Assembly (NCBI RefSeq): GCF_013393365.1
Contig: NZ_AP022321.1
Coordinates: forward strand, 1,750,501-1,814,500
Direction of reading: 5' to 3'
Source of the DNA: Veillonella nakazawae
GTDB lineage: Bacteria; Bacillota; Negativicutes; Veillonellales; Veillonellaceae
Length of the DNA: 64,000 bases
Part shown: piece by piece, positions 51,900 to 60,655 of the stretch
Numbering within the stretch: position 1 is the first letter of the stretch
How the letters are laid out: each line of letters starts with the position of its first letter
Position numbers and translations under genes: made by a program
Notes under the pieces: model-generated
Told to the model about the DNA's origin: nothing
What the model saw: the letters and a program-made list of their open reading frames with translations, nothing else
Database searches by the model: none

Positions 51900-52358
51900 T
51901 TAGCTTTCAATCAATTCGGTGGTCCAGTTAGCAGACTGTAATAGATTGTCTAATAAACGAACTTGTTTTGCGATGTAATCAGCTTCTTTTTGGATATCTT
52001 TGACATTGACGGTCGGGATTAATTTGATTTCAGACCCTCTCGCACGGAAATTGATACTACCTGCGCTAGACGCCAATGTCCGATAAGCACTTAGACGCAA
52101 TGCAGCACTATCTTTTTCCGCAATAATTTCAGTAATAGAGCGACCTTCTACAATAGTTTTGCAATTTGTTAAATTAATATCTGCAATTAACTTTTGTAGT
52201 CTAGTTACACATTGATCTAATGTTTTTAAAAGCTCTTCAGGATTCTCATTCGGTGCTTCCCCTTCTTGCACTAAACTATTTTGAGTCAAACGAAGCTCTA
52301 AATCGCTAATTTTATAATTCAAATCAGATCGCTCTTGTAATGCTTCCGCTAGTTTCAT
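51900..52358 (-). CDS. DIP1984-family protein
   Basis: 152 residues, soluble and helical. MKLAEALQERSDLNYKISDLE, DINLTNCKTIVEGRSITEII and RGSEIKLIPTVNVKDIQKEADYIAKQVRLLD are the DIP1984 (DUF6847) pattern; the C-terminus NWTTELIES contains the conserved W-x-T-x-L. Function unknown; annotated as septicolysin-like in some genomes without strong evidence. Single gene, with a terminator-like hairpin downstream. Confidence 0.75.
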   Translation of the reverse strand: MKLAEALQERSDLNYKISDLELRLTQNSLVQEGEAPNENPEELLKTLDQCVTRLQKLIADINLTNCKTIVEGRSITEIIAEKDSAALRLSAYRTLASSAGSINFRARGSEIKLIPTVNVKDIQKEADYIAKQVRLLDNLLQSANWTTELIES

Positions 52359-52443
52359 AAACTCTCACCTCATATTTTGAAATATATGGATATTAATATA
52401 CTGACTGAACTAATACAAACTATTATATTTAGTATCTAGTTTC

Positions 52444-52860
52444 TTATAATACTTTCCGCATCATCACATGGGGACAGCTTTCATCAAGGTATTCCTCGCC
52501 TTCTGCCTTATAGCCAAGGGATTCGTAGAATGGTTTTGCCTGTACTTGCGCTGATAAGGAGCAGGTCTTAAATCCATCGCGGCGAATGCCGTTTTCTGCG
52601 GCCATCATAATTTTAGTTCCTAAATGTTGTCCACGATATAGCTTGCGTACCGCCATGCGACCAATATGCGCATCTCCAGCTACGTCGCTGGGAAAATATC
52701 GGCACGTACCAGCTGGCTTACCATCTATGGATAAAAGTACAAACTTTGCAGTCTCATCGATTGCATCAAACTCGTCTTCAAAACCTTGTTCCTTCATAAA
52801 CACATCGATACGAATTTGTTTTATTTCATCAGTAATATGATCTAAAATTTGAATCACCAT
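52444..52860 (-). CDS. GNAT N-acetyltransferase
   Basis: 138 residues from ATG 52860 (GGAGGCG upstream). QIRIDVFMKEQGFEDEFDAID at the N-terminus, acetyl-CoA motif A IGRMAVRKLYRGQHLGTKIM, and ACSL-like strand CSLSAQVQAKPFYESLGYKA. Resembles ElaA/YjcF-type GNATs of unknown substrate. Monocistronic. Confidence 0.85.
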   Translation of the reverse strand: MVIQILDHITDEIKQIRIDVFMKEQGFEDEFDAIDETAKFVLLSIDGKPAGTCRYFPSDVAGDAHIGRMAVRKLYRGQHLGTKIMMAAENGIRRDGFKTCSLSAQVQAKPFYESLGYKAEGEEYLDESCPHVMMRKVL

Positions 52861-53260
52861 ATCGCCTCCACTGCTACTCATATATCGCTATTTGTGTAAA
52901 ATTATTTTTGTTATCCATAGTTACTATCATTGCCTTAGTTAAGTAAGGTAATGAAAACGCCTAACGTAATGAGGTGGCTAGACCTCTAACACGTTAGGCG
53001 CATCATTTTTACCCAAATTTTAGATGAGCCTAACGCTACCGACACGTTGATTGGCTCTCTTTATAAACTCATTATACTACAATTTAGTCATGAATAGCAA
53101 AAATCATTTTTATACAAAAAGTCTTATTATATCTGCATTTCAAATAATTTATTAAGCACATTGTTTTTAAAACTTCTATGAAATTCATTTTTAGGTATTG
53201 CATAATTTTATCATTTGGGTTTATACTATACCCATAATTTTTAGAAAGGAGCAACCAAAG
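52861..53260. other. Intergenic region with two related hairpins and the aro promoter
   Basis: Holds a long hairpin at about 52955-53000 (CGCCTAACGT..ACGTTAGGCG, with inner GAGGT / ACCTC) and a weaker one at about 53024-53057 (GAGCCTAACG..CGTTGATTGGCTC); both share CCTAACG. Neither directly follows a gene. A promoter, TTGCAT (53198-53203), 18 nt, TATACT (53222-53227), precedes the leader peptide. No other gene seen. Confidence 0.55.
53198..53227 (+). promoter_or_regulatory. Putative promoter of the aromatic operon
   Basis: TTGCAT, 18-nt spacer, TATACT; predicted start near 53234, which leaves about 27 nt before the leader-peptide ATG at 53261. Confidence 0.5.
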
Positions 53261-53350
53261 ATGACTAACCAAATTAGCTTAGCTACAAAACAATACTTTT
53301 ATTGGTTCTTTATCCAATGTACGGGTAAGGAACTATTTGTGGTACGCTAA
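53261..53350 (+). CDS. Aromatic leader peptide (29 residues) of the aro operon
   Basis: A small gene beginning MTNQISLATKQ, then six consecutive aromatics YFYWFF (codons 53294-53311), then IQCTGKELFVVR and TAA. AAAGGAG lies 9 nt before the ATG. It is followed by a strong terminator (53390-53425) and then aroF. The stretch of Tyr, Phe and Trp codons ahead of a terminator is what ribosome-mediated transcription attenuation needs: slow decoding when aromatic amino acids run short would let the downstream operon be read. Similar leaders are known for trp, pheA and pheST operons in enteric bacteria; I know of none described for this one. Confidence 0.82.
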   Translation: MTNQISLATKQYFYWFFIQCTGKELFVVR

Positions 53351-53425
53351 TTAAGATTTAGTCATTATTAGTTGCTTAGAATAGTAAAAGGGCTACCCGT
53401 ATTAGACTACGGGTAGCCCTTTTTT
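53320..53425 (+). promoter_or_regulatory. Attenuator: alternative antiterminator and terminator stems
   Basis: Terminator: GGGCTACCCGT (53390-53400) pairs with ACGGGTAGCCC (53409-53419), then T6. Antiterminator: TACGGGTA inside the leader gene (53320-53327) pairs perfectly with TACCCGTA (53394-53401), extended by ACTATT (53332-53337) with AATAGT (53380-53385) and CTAAT (53347-53351) with ATTAG (53367-53371). The two folds exclude each other. A ribosome at the leader stop codon would cover the antiterminator's left arm and let the terminator form; a ribosome stalled at YFYWFF would leave it free. Confidence 0.75.
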
Positions 53426-53484
53426 GTTTGCTATCCCGTATGGTGAGCCCTACTATTCACTGTAGTTTACAAGGAGGATTTATC

Positions 53485-54498
53485 ATGATTATCACATTGA
53501 AACAAAACGCAGCAGAAACAGAGGTATCTCGTTTACGCAGTGAATTAGAGGAAAAAGGCTTCATTATCCATCCTGTAGAAGGCGCTCGCTACAACATCTT
53601 AGGTCTTATCGGCGACACTGCATCCCTCGATGCTCGCCAAATCGAGTCCCTAGATTTCGTAGATAAAGTAACTCGTATTCAAGAACCATACAAAAAAGCA
53701 AACCGTAAATTCCATCCAGATGATTCTGTAATCAACGTAGGTGGTGCACTTATCGGTGGTGGTCACTTCGCAGTAATGGCTGGTCCTTGCTCCGTTGAAA
53801 CACCTGAACAAGTATTAGAAACAGCAAAAGCTTGTAAAGCAGCTGGTGCCACAATCCTTCGCGGCGGAGCTTTCAAACCACGTACTTCTCCATACTCCTT
53901 CCAAGGTATGGGTCCAGAAGGTTTGGAATTGTTAGAGCTAGCTAAAAAAGAAACAGGTCTACCTATCGTTTCCGAAGTTATGGATATCTCTCAATTACAA
54001 TACTTCGATAATGTAGATATGCTTCAAATCGGCGCTCGTAACATGCAAAACTTCACACTTTTAAAAGAAGTAGGTAAATTAAACAAACCAGTTCTTTTAA
54101 AACGTGGTTTATCTGCTACATACGAAGAATGGTTAATGGCTGCTGAATACATCATGTCCGAAGGCAATGAACAAGTTGTATTATGCGAACGTGGTATTCG
54201 CACATTCGAAACTAAAACTCGTAATACATTAGACGTAACAGCAATTCCTATGATGCATGAATTATCCCACTTGCCAATCATCATGGACCCTAGCCACGCT
54301 GCTGGTATGAGTCGTATGGTTCGCCCACTCTCCCTTGCATCCGTAGGCGGCGGTGCAGATGGCCTTATGATCGAAGTTCACAATGATCCATCCAAAGCAT
54401 TATGCGACGGCCCTCAAGCATTACGTCCAGACCAATTCACTAGCCTTATGAAAGAAATTATCGCATTGCGCCAAGCATTGGTAGAATGCACTAAATAA
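53485..54498 (+). CDS. aroF: 3-deoxy-7-phosphoheptulonate (DAHP) synthase, type I-beta
   Basis: 337 residues from ATG 53485 (GGAGG upstream); the frame is open 19 codons further into the attenuator. Residues 1-70 are a ferredoxin-like regulatory domain (IITLKQNAAETEVSRLRSEL), then the TIM barrel with MAGPCSVETPEQ, RGGAFKPRTSPYSFQGMG, LLKRGLSAT, and IMDPSHAAG. Condenses PEP and erythrose 4-phosphate, the first step of the shikimate pathway. The N-domain usually confers feedback inhibition. First gene behind the attenuator. Confidence 0.96.
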   Translation: MIITLKQNAAETEVSRLRSELEEKGFIIHPVEGARYNILGLIGDTASLDARQIESLDFVDKVTRIQEPYKKANRKFHPDDSVINVGGALIGGGHFAVMAGPCSVETPEQVLETAKACKAAGATILRGGAFKPRTSPYSFQGMGPEGLELLELAKKETGLPIVSEVMDISQLQYFDNVDMLQIGARNMQNFTLLKEVGKLNKPVLLKRGLSATYEEWLMAAEYIMSEGNEQVVLCERGIRTFETKTRNTLDVTAIPMMHELSHLPIIMDPSHAAGMSRMVRPLSLASVGGGADGLMIEVHNDPSKALCDGPQALRPDQFTSLMKEIIALRQALVECTK

Positions 54499-54514
54499 TC
54501 TTAAATAGCACACA

Positions 54515-54552
54515 AATAAGCTAGTATCCGTTATAATAGGTACTAGCTTATT
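54515..54552 (+). terminator. Hairpin between aroF and aroB
   Basis: Perfect 12-bp stem AATAAGCTAGTA / TACTAGCTTATT followed by CTTTTATG. The T-run is short, so it may be a partial terminator that lowers expression of the later genes, or a processing site. Confidence 0.5.
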
Positions 54553-54572
54553 CTTTTATGAAAGGAACTGTT

Positions 54573-55628
54573 ATGACTCGCATTCATATTAACGCGTCCA
54601 CACCGTATGACGTTGTCATCGAGGAAGGCGCTTTACAACGCATCACCGATTATATTAAGCCGTTATTAAAACCAAATTGCCGTGTTATCATCGTCAGCGA
54701 CAGCAATGTGGCACCTCATTATTTGGATTCTGTGAAAGCTAATATGGAACATGCGGGTTATACTGTTTGTGATTATGTATTCCCTGCTGGTGAAAGCTCC
54801 AAAAACGCTCATCAACTCATCGATTTAGTAGAATACATGGCAGCCCAATCATTAACTCGTAAAGACTTGCTCATTGCCCTTGGGGGCGGCGTTGTAGGCG
54901 ATATGGCAGGTTTTGCAGCAGCTACCTACTTACGTGGTATCGACTATGTACAGGTTCCTACATCCCTATTAGCCGCAGTAGACTCCTCTGTAGGTGGTAA
55001 AACAGCAGTCAATCTAGAAGCAGGTAAAAACTTGTGGGGTGCTTTCAAACAACCCATTCTCGTTCTCTGTGATCCAACAACGCTTAATACCTTACCAGAC
55101 ATGGAATGGAAAAATGGATGTGGAGAAATTATTAAATATGGTTTCCTTGATGTACCAGGTTTATTAACCCAACTCGAACATAAGCCATTAATAAAGCATC
55201 GTGATAGCGTGAGTACCGTTATCGCTCGTTGCGTTCAAGCAAAGGCGGATATCGTGGAGCAAGACGAACGTGAATCTGGTGTTCGTGCCCTCTTAAACCT
55301 CGGTCATACCTTTGGTCATGGTATTGAAAAAGCGAGCCACTTTGAAGTCCACCATGGCTATGCTGTAGCCATCGGTATGGTCCTCATGGCACAAGGTGCT
55401 GTAAAACATGGAGAATTAGATGTAGAAGCATTAGAAAAATTAAAAGCCCTCATCGAAACACACGATTTGCCAACTACTACGACCATAACAAAAGAAGAAA
55501 TTCTTGCAGCTGCTAAGCACGATAAAAAAAGTGAAGGATCAACTATAAAAATCGTAGTTCCTACAAGCTACGGCCATAGCGAACTCAAGGTTGTCACCCA
55601 CGAGGAGTTAGCAACCTATCTTGATTAA
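54573..55628 (+). CDS. aroB: 3-dehydroquinate synthase
   Basis: 351 residues from ATG 54573, since AAAGGA lies 6 nt before it; an upstream ATG at 54558 precedes that site. NAD loop IALGGGVVGDMAGFAAATY, substrate motif QVPTSLLAAVDSSVGGKTAV, and metal ligands in NLGHTFGHGIE and the HHGYAVAIGM region. Converts DAHP to 3-dehydroquinate. Followed by a 10-bp hairpin (55629-55660) without T-run before aroA. Confidence 0.96.
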   Translation: MTRIHINASTPYDVVIEEGALQRITDYIKPLLKPNCRVIIVSDSNVAPHYLDSVKANMEHAGYTVCDYVFPAGESSKNAHQLIDLVEYMAAQSLTRKDLLIALGGGVVGDMAGFAAATYLRGIDYVQVPTSLLAAVDSSVGGKTAVNLEAGKNLWGAFKQPILVLCDPTTLNTLPDMEWKNGCGEIIKYGFLDVPGLLTQLEHKPLIKHRDSVSTVIARCVQAKADIVEQDERESGVRALLNLGHTFGHGIEKASHFEVHHGYAVAIGMVLMAQGAVKHGELDVEALEKLKALIETHDLPTTTTITKEEILAAAKHDKKSEGSTIKIVVPTSYGHSELKVVTHEELATYLD

Positions 55629-55734
55629 GATAACTTATCTATTACGATTAAGTTATCTAAGGTTTCTAGCACCTACAACCTGTATAATTGTTATTTGTAA
55701 TATAAGGTTTACCTAATATTTAAAGGAGATTTAT

Positions 55735-57003
55735 ATGCATTCCGTAACGAACGCCATTCCTACAGGAACGATTGCGTCCATCCCAGCAAAGGCACATGCA
55801 CACCGCGCATTAATTTGTGCAGCCCTTGCTAACTCTCCATCTACTATACTACTAAGCCGTACCTCTAAAGACATCGATGCTACTATGGACTCCTTGCGAG
55901 GCTTAGGTGCTCACGTAGTATATGAAAATAAAATTGTTACCGTTACTCCTGGCCCCGCTCCTGCAAAGGGCAATGTAGTACCTCACGAATCAGGCACTAC
56001 ATTACGCCTTTTATTGCCTGTAGCAGCATCCATCTGTAATGATGTAGATGTAGATGCGAAAGGTCGTTTACCAGATCGTCCTCTAGAACCTATGCTAAGC
56101 GAAATGAAAGCGCACGGCGTAACATTCTCCCAAGATAAACCACCATTCACTATGATGGGGCGTCTTCAAGGGGGCAATTTCTCCATGGTAGGTGATGTAA
56201 GTAGTCAATTCTTCTCTGGTTTATTGTTGGCAGCCCCTCAAATCGGCTTATCTACTATTACCTCTACTACGCCACTACAATCTAGCGATTATGTAACACT
56301 AACTACTGAAACAATGCGAGATTTTGGTGTCGAAGTAGAACACACTTTACCAGACACAAACATCAATGAGGCTTTCACAGTACCATTTGGTTCGTCCTTC
56401 ATAGGTCGTGATAATTACCAAATCGAAGGCGACTGGTCTAATGCAGCAATCTGGATGGTAGCCGCTGGTATGACGGGCAAACCAATTACGATTACAGGCA
56501 TGAACAAAAACTCTGTACAAGCTGACCGCCGCATCATGCAAGTTATGATTAATGCTGGTTGTGATGTAGTATGGGATGGTATGAATGTGACGGTCACAGG
56601 TCGCGCTTCCAAGCCAATCCATGCAGATCTAGAGCAAATGCCGGATATGTTGCCTGTTATGGCCGCCCTTGCTTGCTCTATTTCTGGTGAAAGTTCCTTT
56701 GTTAAAGGTGCTCGCCTACGTTTAAAAGAATCTGATCGCCTTGTAGCTGTTGCTAATCTCATAAGAGATTTAGGCGGTACAGTGTGCGAAGAAGGTGATG
56801 ACCTATACATCATCGGTAGTGGTATACTTAAAGGTGGACATGGCGATTGCGTAAATGACCATCGCCTCGTTATGGCAGGCACATTGATGGCCCTCATCAG
56901 TGAAAACCCTGTTACGTTACAAGATAGCGAAGCTATCACAAAATCCTATCCAGACTTCTTTGAGGACTGGAACTTACTGGGCGGTAATGCACAACCAGTT
57001 TAG
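55735..57003 (+). CDS. aroA: 3-phosphoshikimate 1-carboxyvinyltransferase (EPSP synthase)
   Basis: 422 residues. SGTTLRLLLPVAA, LPDRPLEPMLSEMKAHGV, SSQFFSGLLLAAP and RLRLKESDRLVAVANLIRDLGG are clear EPSP synthase motifs. The N-terminal phosphate-binding loop reads SIPAKAHAHRAL, where the usual pattern is (P)-x-(S/D)KS-x-(S/A)HR: the Ser after the Lys is Ala here. Joins PEP to shikimate 3-phosphate. GGAG before the ATG. Confidence 0.95.
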   Translation: MHSVTNAIPTGTIASIPAKAHAHRALICAALANSPSTILLSRTSKDIDATMDSLRGLGAHVVYENKIVTVTPGPAPAKGNVVPHESGTTLRLLLPVAASICNDVDVDAKGRLPDRPLEPMLSEMKAHGVTFSQDKPPFTMMGRLQGGNFSMVGDVSSQFFSGLLLAAPQIGLSTITSTTPLQSSDYVTLTTETMRDFGVEVEHTLPDTNINEAFTVPFGSSFIGRDNYQIEGDWSNAAIWMVAAGMTGKPITITGMNKNSVQADRRIMQVMINAGCDVVWDGMNVTVTGRASKPIHADLEQMPDMLPVMAALACSISGESSFVKGARLRLKESDRLVAVANLIRDLGGTVCEEGDDLYIIGSGILKGGHGDCVNDHRLVMAGTLMALISENPVTLQDSEAITKSYPDFFEDWNLLGGNAQPV

Positions 57004-57075
57004 ATTTCTAATCGTATCTGGTTTAATCTAATAGATAATAGAAATAGTACATACTATATAGTAGGAGTTAATATA

Positions 57076-58170
57076 ATGGCATCTAATTTCGGTAAAACCA
57101 TACAGGTATCTACCTTTGGCGCCTCTCATGGGTATGCCATTGGCGGTATTGTAGAGGGTCTGCCTTGTGGACATACCATCGATATCGATGAGTTAAAAGC
57201 TTTTTTAAAGCGCCGTACGCCAGGGCAAAATCAATTAACAACACAACGTAAGGAAGCCGATACACCTGAATTTTTAGCAGGTATGGTAGACGGCATGCTC
57301 AGTGGTTCTCCATTGGCATTTATGATCCGCAACACATCTCAACACTCTAGCGATTATAATAACTTACGTGATATCCCTCGCCCATCTCATGCGGACTTCA
57401 CAGCTCGCATGCGCTACGGTGACAAGGTAGATATGCGCGGAGGTGGCCATTTTTCAGCGCGCCTTACAGCTCCGCTTTGCGTAGCTGGTGGCATCGCTAT
57501 CCAACTATTACGTGAAAAAGGCATTGAAATCCACGGCCATTTAAAACAAGTGGGAACGATTCAAGATACTCCTATCAACATGGTTCACCCAGATATGAAA
57601 GCATTAGCTAGCATCGCTACAGAGCCAATTGCTATGGTTAATCCACAAAAACGTAACGAAGTAGAAACCCTTGTTATGAACCTCAAAAAAGACGGCGACT
57701 CTACCGGTGGTATCGTTGAAGTCGTTGCTACAGGACTACCAATTGGCCTTGGCAATCCAAACTTTGATGGCATCGAAAACCGCTTAGCTCGTGTTATCTT
57801 TGGAATCCCTGCCATTAAAGGCGTATCCTTCGGTGGAGGCTTTGACATGTGTGCTAAGCTTGGTTCCGAAGTGAATGACGCTTTCACCATGGACGGCGAC
57901 AAGATTACAACGACAACGAATAATAGCGGTGGTATTCAAGGTGGTATTACCAATGGCTTACCACTCGTTATGCAAGTGGGCATCAAGCCAACACCATCTA
58001 TTTATAAAGAACAACATTCTGTGTCACTTTCACAAAAAGAGGACACATTGCTCACAATCCAAGGTCGTCACGACCCATGTGTAGCGCTTCGTGCAGTACC
58101 TGTAATCGAAGCTGTTACAGCCCTTGTTATTCTTGATTTCTTAGGAGATATTGACCATGAACTTAGATGA
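57076..58170 (+). CDS. aroC: Chorismate synthase
   Basis: 364 residues. Signature GASHGYAIGGIVEGLPCG near the N-terminus, RRTPGQNQLTTQRKEAD, RPSHADFTARMRYG, RGGGHFSARLTAP, and EVNDAFTMDGDKITTTTN with GGIQGGITNG. FMN-dependent elimination of EPSP to chorismate. Its last 14 nt overlap the pheA start, suggesting coupled translation. AGGAG before the ATG. Confidence 0.96.
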   Translation: MASNFGKTIQVSTFGASHGYAIGGIVEGLPCGHTIDIDELKAFLKRRTPGQNQLTTQRKEADTPEFLAGMVDGMLSGSPLAFMIRNTSQHSSDYNNLRDIPRPSHADFTARMRYGDKVDMRGGGHFSARLTAPLCVAGGIAIQLLREKGIEIHGHLKQVGTIQDTPINMVHPDMKALASIATEPIAMVNPQKRNEVETLVMNLKKDGDSTGGIVEVVATGLPIGLGNPNFDGIENRLARVIFGIPAIKGVSFGGGFDMCAKLGSEVNDAFTMDGDKITTTTNNSGGIQGGITNGLPLVMQVGIKPTPSIYKEQHSVSLSQKEDTLLTIQGRHDPCVALRAVPVIEAVTALVILDFLGDIDHELR

Positions 58171-59296
58171 AGTACGCGTTAAGATTAACGATATAAACGA
58201 CCAAATGCTCGCCCTCTTCAAAGAGCGCATGGAACTCTCCAAGGATGTTGCGGCAGCGAAAAAAGAAATGAACAAGGCTATTTACGATGCCAAACGAGAA
58301 CGAGATATCCTCGACAAAGTAACTCGAGATGCAGGCCCAGACCTCGACCTATACGCACGCCGTTTCTTCGAAGCATTATTCAGCTTGAGCCGTACATATC
58401 AGTCTGAACAATTATTCCAAGATAATGAGTTCACTGTTAAAATGAAAAAGGCTATTGAGCAGTCCCCTACACTACCTCCACAACGTGGCAGCGTAGCTTG
58501 TGCGGGCGTCTTCGGTAGTAATGCGCAAGTGGCGTGCGATAAATTATTACCACTCAGCCAAATTCACTATGTAACAGGCTTCCGTGCTGTATTCGACGCT
58601 GTTGAGTCTGGAGAATGTCAATTCGGCGTATTACCTATCGAAAACAGCTCCAATGGTTCTGTAAAAGAAGTATATGACCTTCTAGAAGATCGTAAATGCT
58701 ATATCGTACGCGGTACTCGCCTATGGATTTCTCACGATTTACTCGTGAAAAAAGGCACAAAACTAGAAGATATTCACACTATCATCTCCCATCCTCAAGC
58801 ATTGGGCCAATGCAGCCACTTCCTAGAAAAATTAGAAGGCGTAGAATTGCGCTCCTTCGATAACACGGCTCGTGCAGCACAGCTCGTAGCAGCTAGTGAC
58901 GATCCAGGTGTGGCAGCTATTGCAGCTCCTCAATGTGCCGATTTATATAATTTATCTCCATTGATGCGCAATATCCAAAATAGCGATAACAACTATACGC
59001 GCTTTATCTGCATCAGCAAGGACTTCCATGTATACCCAGGGGCTAATAAAATCTCCGTGGTAACTACAGCAAGCCACGCTCCAGGTGGCCTTGGTACATT
59101 ACTTACCAAGTTTGCAAATATCGGCGTAAATCTTACCAAACTCGAGTCTCGCCCGATTGTAGGCCATAACTTTGAGTTCTTATTCTACCTCGACTTAGAA
59201 GCATCCCTAGCAGATCCTAAGGTATTGTCTGTTCTAGCAGAGCTACACACATCACAAGATAAATTCCGCTTACTAGGCAATTACCCTGAAAACTAA
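58157..59296 (+). CDS. pheA: Bifunctional chorismate mutase/prephenate dehydratase (P-protein)
   Basis: 379 residues from ATG 58157 (AGGAG upstream, within aroC). Residues 1-90: chorismate mutase helices (LDEVRVKINDINDQMLALFKERM). Residues 105-285: prephenate dehydratase (GVLPIENSSNGSVKEVYDLL; the catalytic TRF in NNYTRFICIS). Residues 295-379: ACT domain with ESRP (KLESRPIVGHNFEF), the phenylalanine-sensing site. Commits chorismate to phenylalanine. Its inclusion behind a Phe/Tyr/Trp leader is consistent with the attenuator model. Confidence 0.95.
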   Translation: MNLDEVRVKINDINDQMLALFKERMELSKDVAAAKKEMNKAIYDAKRERDILDKVTRDAGPDLDLYARRFFEALFSLSRTYQSEQLFQDNEFTVKMKKAIEQSPTLPPQRGSVACAGVFGSNAQVACDKLLPLSQIHYVTGFRAVFDAVESGECQFGVLPIENSSNGSVKEVYDLLEDRKCYIVRGTRLWISHDLLVKKGTKLEDIHTIISHPQALGQCSHFLEKLEGVELRSFDNTARAAQLVAASDDPGVAAIAAPQCADLYNLSPLMRNIQNSDNNYTRFICISKDFHVYPGANKISVVTTASHAPGGLGTLLTKFANIGVNLTKLESRPIVGHNFEFLFYLDLEASLADPKVLSVLAELHTSQDKFRLLGNYPEN

Positions 59297-59361
59297 TATA
59301 CTTATATGTACTAGTCTCTATAAGAACATATATAGTACAATACATATAGTTATAAAACTTC

Positions 59362-59393
59362 AATGGCTAATAGGTACCAGCCTATTAGCCATT
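59362..59393 (+). other. Perfect hairpin before aroE/aroK
   Basis: 13-bp stem AATGGCTAATAGG (59362-59374) / CCTATTAGCCATT (59381-59393), loop TACCAG; no T-run. It sits 27 nt before the aroE ATG, leaving the ribosome site free; a candidate processing or translational control element. Confidence 0.6.
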
Positions 59394-59419
59394 CTATGTA
59401 TATTGACCTAGGAGGTCCT

Positions 59420-60655
59420 ATGAAATTTGGTTTACTTGGCCGTACGTTAGGCCATAGCTTCTCCCCTCGCATTCACAGTGCACTAGGGAATACAAATTAC
59501 GAATTATTTGAACGCGAACCGAGCCAACTACAAGAGTTCTTCGCGGATCAGGAATTACAAGGTATCAATATCACTATTCCTTACAAGGTAAATGCCCTTG
59601 AAGCTTGTGATGTAGTAGACCCTCGTGCAGAACGCATCGGTTGTGTGAATACGATGGTTCGCAAAGATGGTAAATGGCACGGCTATAATACTGACTACGA
59701 TGGTTTCGTGTTTACTCTACAACATGCTGGCATTGATGTATCTGGCAAGGAATGTATTATCCTTGGCGATGGCGCTTCCTCCGCTACCGTTCACGTAGCT
59801 CTTGAAGACTTAGGAGCTAAGAACATAGTTCATCTCTCTCGTAAGACCGCACCATTCTATGGTGATGCGCCTAATTACTACGAAACAGCACAGATTATTA
59901 TTAACTGCACACCTATCGGTATGTACCCTCATAATCCAGCTAATCTTATCGATATTACACAATTCTCCAAATTAGAAGGCGTTGTAGACCTCATCTATAA
60001 TCCACGCCGTACGATTTTGTTGTTACAAGCAGAAATGATGGAAATTCCTCATTGTGATGGCTTGCCATTCCTCGTGGCTCAAGGCGTTGAAGCTGCTAAC
60101 CATTTCCAAGGTGAAAGCTTTGGCACAAAGGAAATCGAGCAAATCTTGCGAGATATGCGCCGTGAAAAGGAAAACATTATCCTCATCGGCATGCCTGGCG
60201 TAGGAAAAACTACAGTTGGTAAAGCGCTCGGTGAAGAAATGGGCCGTACCTGCGTTGATGTGGATCATGAGTTAGAAAAAGAAATTGGAAACATTTCCAC
60301 ATACATTACAGAACAAGGGGAACCAGCCTTCCGTGAAAAAGAAGCGGAAATGATTGCAAAATTCGGTACCCAAACAGGTCTTATTATTTCCACTGGCGGC
60401 GGCTGTGTAACAGTTCCTAAAAACTTCGCACACTTACGCCAAAACGGTCGTATCTACCAATTAACACAACCAGTAGAAAACCTATCTACCTCTGGTCGTG
60501 TTCTCTCTAGTGGTGGCATCGAACGCTTACGCGAACTAGAAGCAACGCGTACACCAATGTATGAAAGCTTCGCTCAATGCATCGTAAAACATAATCGCAA
60601 TGCACCAGAAACAGTGGCGACTATCCTAGAAGACTTTGAGGCAAATTTATTGTAA
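59420..60655 (+). CDS. aroE-aroK: Fused shikimate dehydrogenase-shikimate kinase
   Basis: 411 residues from ATG 59420 (AGGAGG upstream). Residues 1-245: shikimate dehydrogenase (LGRTLGHSFSPRIHSALG; GINITIPYKVNALEACD with catalytic Lys; NTDYDGF; glycine-rich IILGDGASSATVHVAL). Residues 250-411: shikimate kinase (Walker A IGMPGVGKTTVGKALG; DVDHELEKEIG; STGGGCVT; lid arginine region around RELEATRTPMYE). Carries out two consecutive steps, dehydroshikimate to shikimate to shikimate 3-phosphate. Each domain is near full length, so this looks like a true fusion. The last gene of the operon. Confidence 0.95.
   Translation: MKFGLLGRTLGHSFSPRIHSALGNTNYELFEREPSQLQEFFADQELQGINITIPYKVNALEACDVVDPRAERIGCVNTMVRKDGKWHGYNTDYDGFVFTLQHAGIDVSGKECIILGDGASSATVHVALEDLGAKNIVHLSRKTAPFYGDAPNYYETAQIIINCTPIGMYPHNPANLIDITQFSKLEGVVDLIYNPRRTILLLQAEMMEIPHCDGLPFLVAQGVEAANHFQGESFGTKEIEQILRDMRREKENIILIGMPGVGKTTVGKALGEEMGRTCVDVDHELEKEIGNISTYITEQGEPAFREKEAEMIAKFGTQTGLIISTGGGCVTVPKNFAHLRQNGRIYQLTQPVENLSTSGRVLSSGGIERLRELEATRTPMYESFAQCIVKHNRNAPETVATILEDFEANLL

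Noticed and set aside
51704..51910. 68-codon minus-strand frame with TTG start overlapping the DIP1984 stop
   Set aside because: No ribosome site, no recognised family; could be a decayed gene piece, but there is no support for calling it.
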